A program made the position numbers and the translations under genes. Shown in pieces: positions 62,231 to 64,000 of a stretch of DNA of 64,000 bases. The notes beneath the pieces are model-generated. The model saw nothing but the letters and a program-made list of their open reading frames with translations, was not told where the DNA came from and ran no database searches. The first letter of the stretch is position 1. The number at the start of each line of letters is the position of its first letter. Source of the DNA: Kineothrix sp. MB12-C1 (lineage in GTDB: Bacteria; Bacillota; Clostridia; Lachnospirales; Lachnospiraceae); contig NZ_CP132957.1 in the NCBI RefSeq assembly GCF_030863805.1, positions 3,871,491 through 3,935,490 of the forward strand, read 5' to 3'.

Positions 62231-64000
62231 GTGGCAGAGTTAACTCCTTATGATGCAACAATATATGGATACGAAAAGAGAATACAAAGATTGTATTCTC
62301 TTTTACCGAAAAACTTGGTGATTTCTATGAAATGTTTTTCGAAGATGCGTTAACCGCTTCTATTAGGAATTGGAAATCACTTTAACTGGGAAAAACTGGT
62401 GGGCAGGAGGAGCGGGCCTCCTATGTGCGGAGTGCCTTATCATGCGGTGGAAGGATATTTGAATAAGCTAGTATCCGAAAGAAGGCTATAAGGTGGCTAT
62501 CTGCGAGCAAGTAGAGTGACCCAAAGCTCGCAAAGGGCATTGTAAAAAGAGAGGTAGTTCGTGTTGTAACGCCCGGTACCGAATTTAAATGTTCAAAGGA
62601 GTTTAGAGGAGACACAGAATAACTATTTGATGTGTATTTCTTATTTTCCCAATGCAATAGGAATTTCTATCGCCGATGTTACGACCGGTGATTACTATTT
62701 AACGGAAGTCGATGATCTGCGCAGGCTTTTGGATGAAATTAACAAGTATATGCCGTCGGAAATTATATGCAACGATGCTTTTTAGTGAGCGGTGCAGATA
62801 TTAGCTGATGATTTAAAGAATCGTTTAGGCATTACGGTATATTCGCTGGAATCCCATTATTTTTGACGATGATGCTTGCAGAAAATGTCTGATGAAGCAT
62901 TTCCAAGTTCAGATGCTGACAGGACTGGGAATTGGAGGATTTTCCCGTAGGACTGATTGCGGCGGGTGCGCTTTTGCAGTATTTGTACGAGACGCAGAAG
63001 ACCTCTCTTTCTCATTTCCTTCGTATCTATACCCGTACCTTACGAATAAATATATGCTCCTTCGACAGTTCCACAAGGCGAAATCTTAGCGAATTAACTG
63101 AGACCTTGCGCGAAAAGCAAAAAAGGGGTTCTTTGCTATGGGTACTGGATAAGACGAAAACAGCTATGGGCGCGAGAACGCTTCGAACTTATATCGAACG
63201 TAAATTTCAATCGATTTAAGTACAGGGAGCTTTTACGATGCTTGCCAGGATGCTATCGAGATTCTTTGCAACCCATTCGGTATCCAGGGATGAAATCAGA
63301 GAGTATTTGAATCCTGCTTGGCGACTTGGAAACGTCTGCTTAGTAAAGTGAGTTATAAGACGGCCGAACCCAGGAGAGACTTTGATTGCTTTTCGTAATT
63401 CGCTCGAAATGTTGCCCCATAGAAGACGGTATTGGTGGTGATTTGGATAGTGGATCGCCGGAAGAAAATATTGACAGCGATATCATGATGGCCTTGAAGA
63501 TATCTGTCAGTTAATCGGTTTAACAGGCGATTGCGGGCAAGAATCGCCTATCGCTGTAAAAAAGAAGGCGGTATCATAAAGCGAAGGATTCGATGAAACA
63601 ATCGATCATCTGCGCCATGCGAAGACGGAAGGTAAGAAATTGGCTGGCACAGTTGGAGCATGACGACAGAGAGCGGACAGGAATTAAAAACCTCCGGTAT
63701 CAAATATAATAAAGTCTTCGGCTATTATTTCGAAGTCACTAATTCTGGCATATAAGCATGGTACCTGAGGATTATATTCGCAAGCAGACTTTTGCCAATG
63801 CCGAGAGATACACGACCCCTCGGTTAAAGGAACTGGAAGACACCATCCTGAATGCGGAAGATAAATTATAACGGGCGTTGGAAATACGAGATGTTCTGTA
63901 AGGGTGAGAGATGCGATTGCTGGTGAAATTGAGAGGATTCAGAAGACCGCAAAAGGCGGTGGCTGCTCCCGATGTAATTCGCCTCGCTATCATTGGTGGC
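62231..64000 (+). pseudogene. mutS: DNA mismatch repair protein MutS, N-terminal part, multiple frameshifts, cut by window end
   Basis: From GTG 62231 (AGGGGAAG upstream) the joined frames read like MutS domain I (MQQYMDTKREYK, LGDFYEMFFEDALTAS, PPMCGVPYHAVEGYLNKL, GYKVAICEQV, IVKREVVRVVTPGT), domain II (ISYFPNAIGISIADVTTGDYYLTEVDDLRRLLDE), and domain III with the connector and clamp ([73 protein letters not shown]). The ATPase domain would lie beyond the window. At least ten indels interrupt it. It follows miaB, the usual order. Confidence 0.9.

Noticed and set aside
1..64000. tRNA, rRNA, prophage or insertion sequence
   Set aside because: I found no cloverleaf-like clusters, rRNA signatures, transposase motifs or phage structural genes; absence is limited by reading without a search tool.

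Overview
The window is chromosomal DNA from an anaerobic, endospore-forming, low-to-middle GC Firmicute, most likely Clostridia of the Lachnospiraceae type. This rests on the gene order smc-ftsY ... ylxM-ffh-rpsP-khpA-rimM-trmD-rplS-lepB-rbgA-rnhB-ylqG-ylqH-yraN, strong GGAGG ribosome binding sites, a Tyr T-box leader, spoIVA, a GerA-type germination protein, CotJABC, class III (oxygen-sensitive) ribonucleotide reductase and an [FeFe]-hydrogenase-like protein. I saw no rRNA, tRNA, CRISPR array, prophage or complete insertion sequence.

Layout. 0-17.7 kb is the conserved translation, secretion and ribosome-assembly block. It is interrupted after ftsY by ilvA, a YitT transporter, a GH25 muramidase and an AraC regulator. 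trmD is fused in frame to a GNAT-like acetyltransferase domain. 17.7-21.2 kb is a two-component system behind a hairpin-rich spacer. 21.2-29 kb holds prs, a PDZ/radical-SAM DUF512 protein (divergent from prs, with back-to-back promoters), der, plsY, gpsA and a MoxR-VWA pair. 29-32.3 kb is the T-box-controlled tyrS and spoIVA. 32.4-38.3 kb is nucleoside salvage (punA, cdd, an MtaD-like deaminase), a metal-dependent hydrolase, a membrane-anchored MutS-like ATPase, rnhA and a 49-residue membrane protein. 39-42.4 kb is nrdD-nrdG-dut under a sigma-A promoter with two NrdR-type boxes. 42.5-50.1 kb carries a lone GerA subunit, DegV, a repeat-bearing CAP protein, ferritin, GTP-type PEP carboxykinase and cotJABC. 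50.3-58.6 kb carries the hydrogenase-like protein, gltX, a small UvrD-like helicase, a DUF1292 protein, a GH13-like protein without recognisable catalytic residues, a DUF5662-like gene and a Cys-rich small protein. 58.7-64 kb carries trpS, a conserved hypothetical, miaB and the 5' part of mutS, all broken by many 1-2 base indels.

Reading quality. Up to about 49 kb the genes read cleanly. Beyond that frameshifts appear (cotJC, hydrogenase, uvrD-like, DUF5662) and become very dense after 58.9 kb. Protein sequence is conserved across each shift in another frame, so I read most of these as sequencing or assembly indels near a contig end rather than gene decay.

The most notable points are the TrmD-GNAT fusion, the catalytically stripped GH13-like protein, a dispersed small hairpin repeat (GTAACTG...CAGTTAC) close upstream of several genes, terminators fused to the next promoter, the paired NrdR boxes, and candidate sporulation promoters for spoIVA (sigma-E) and the gerA-like gene (sigma-G).
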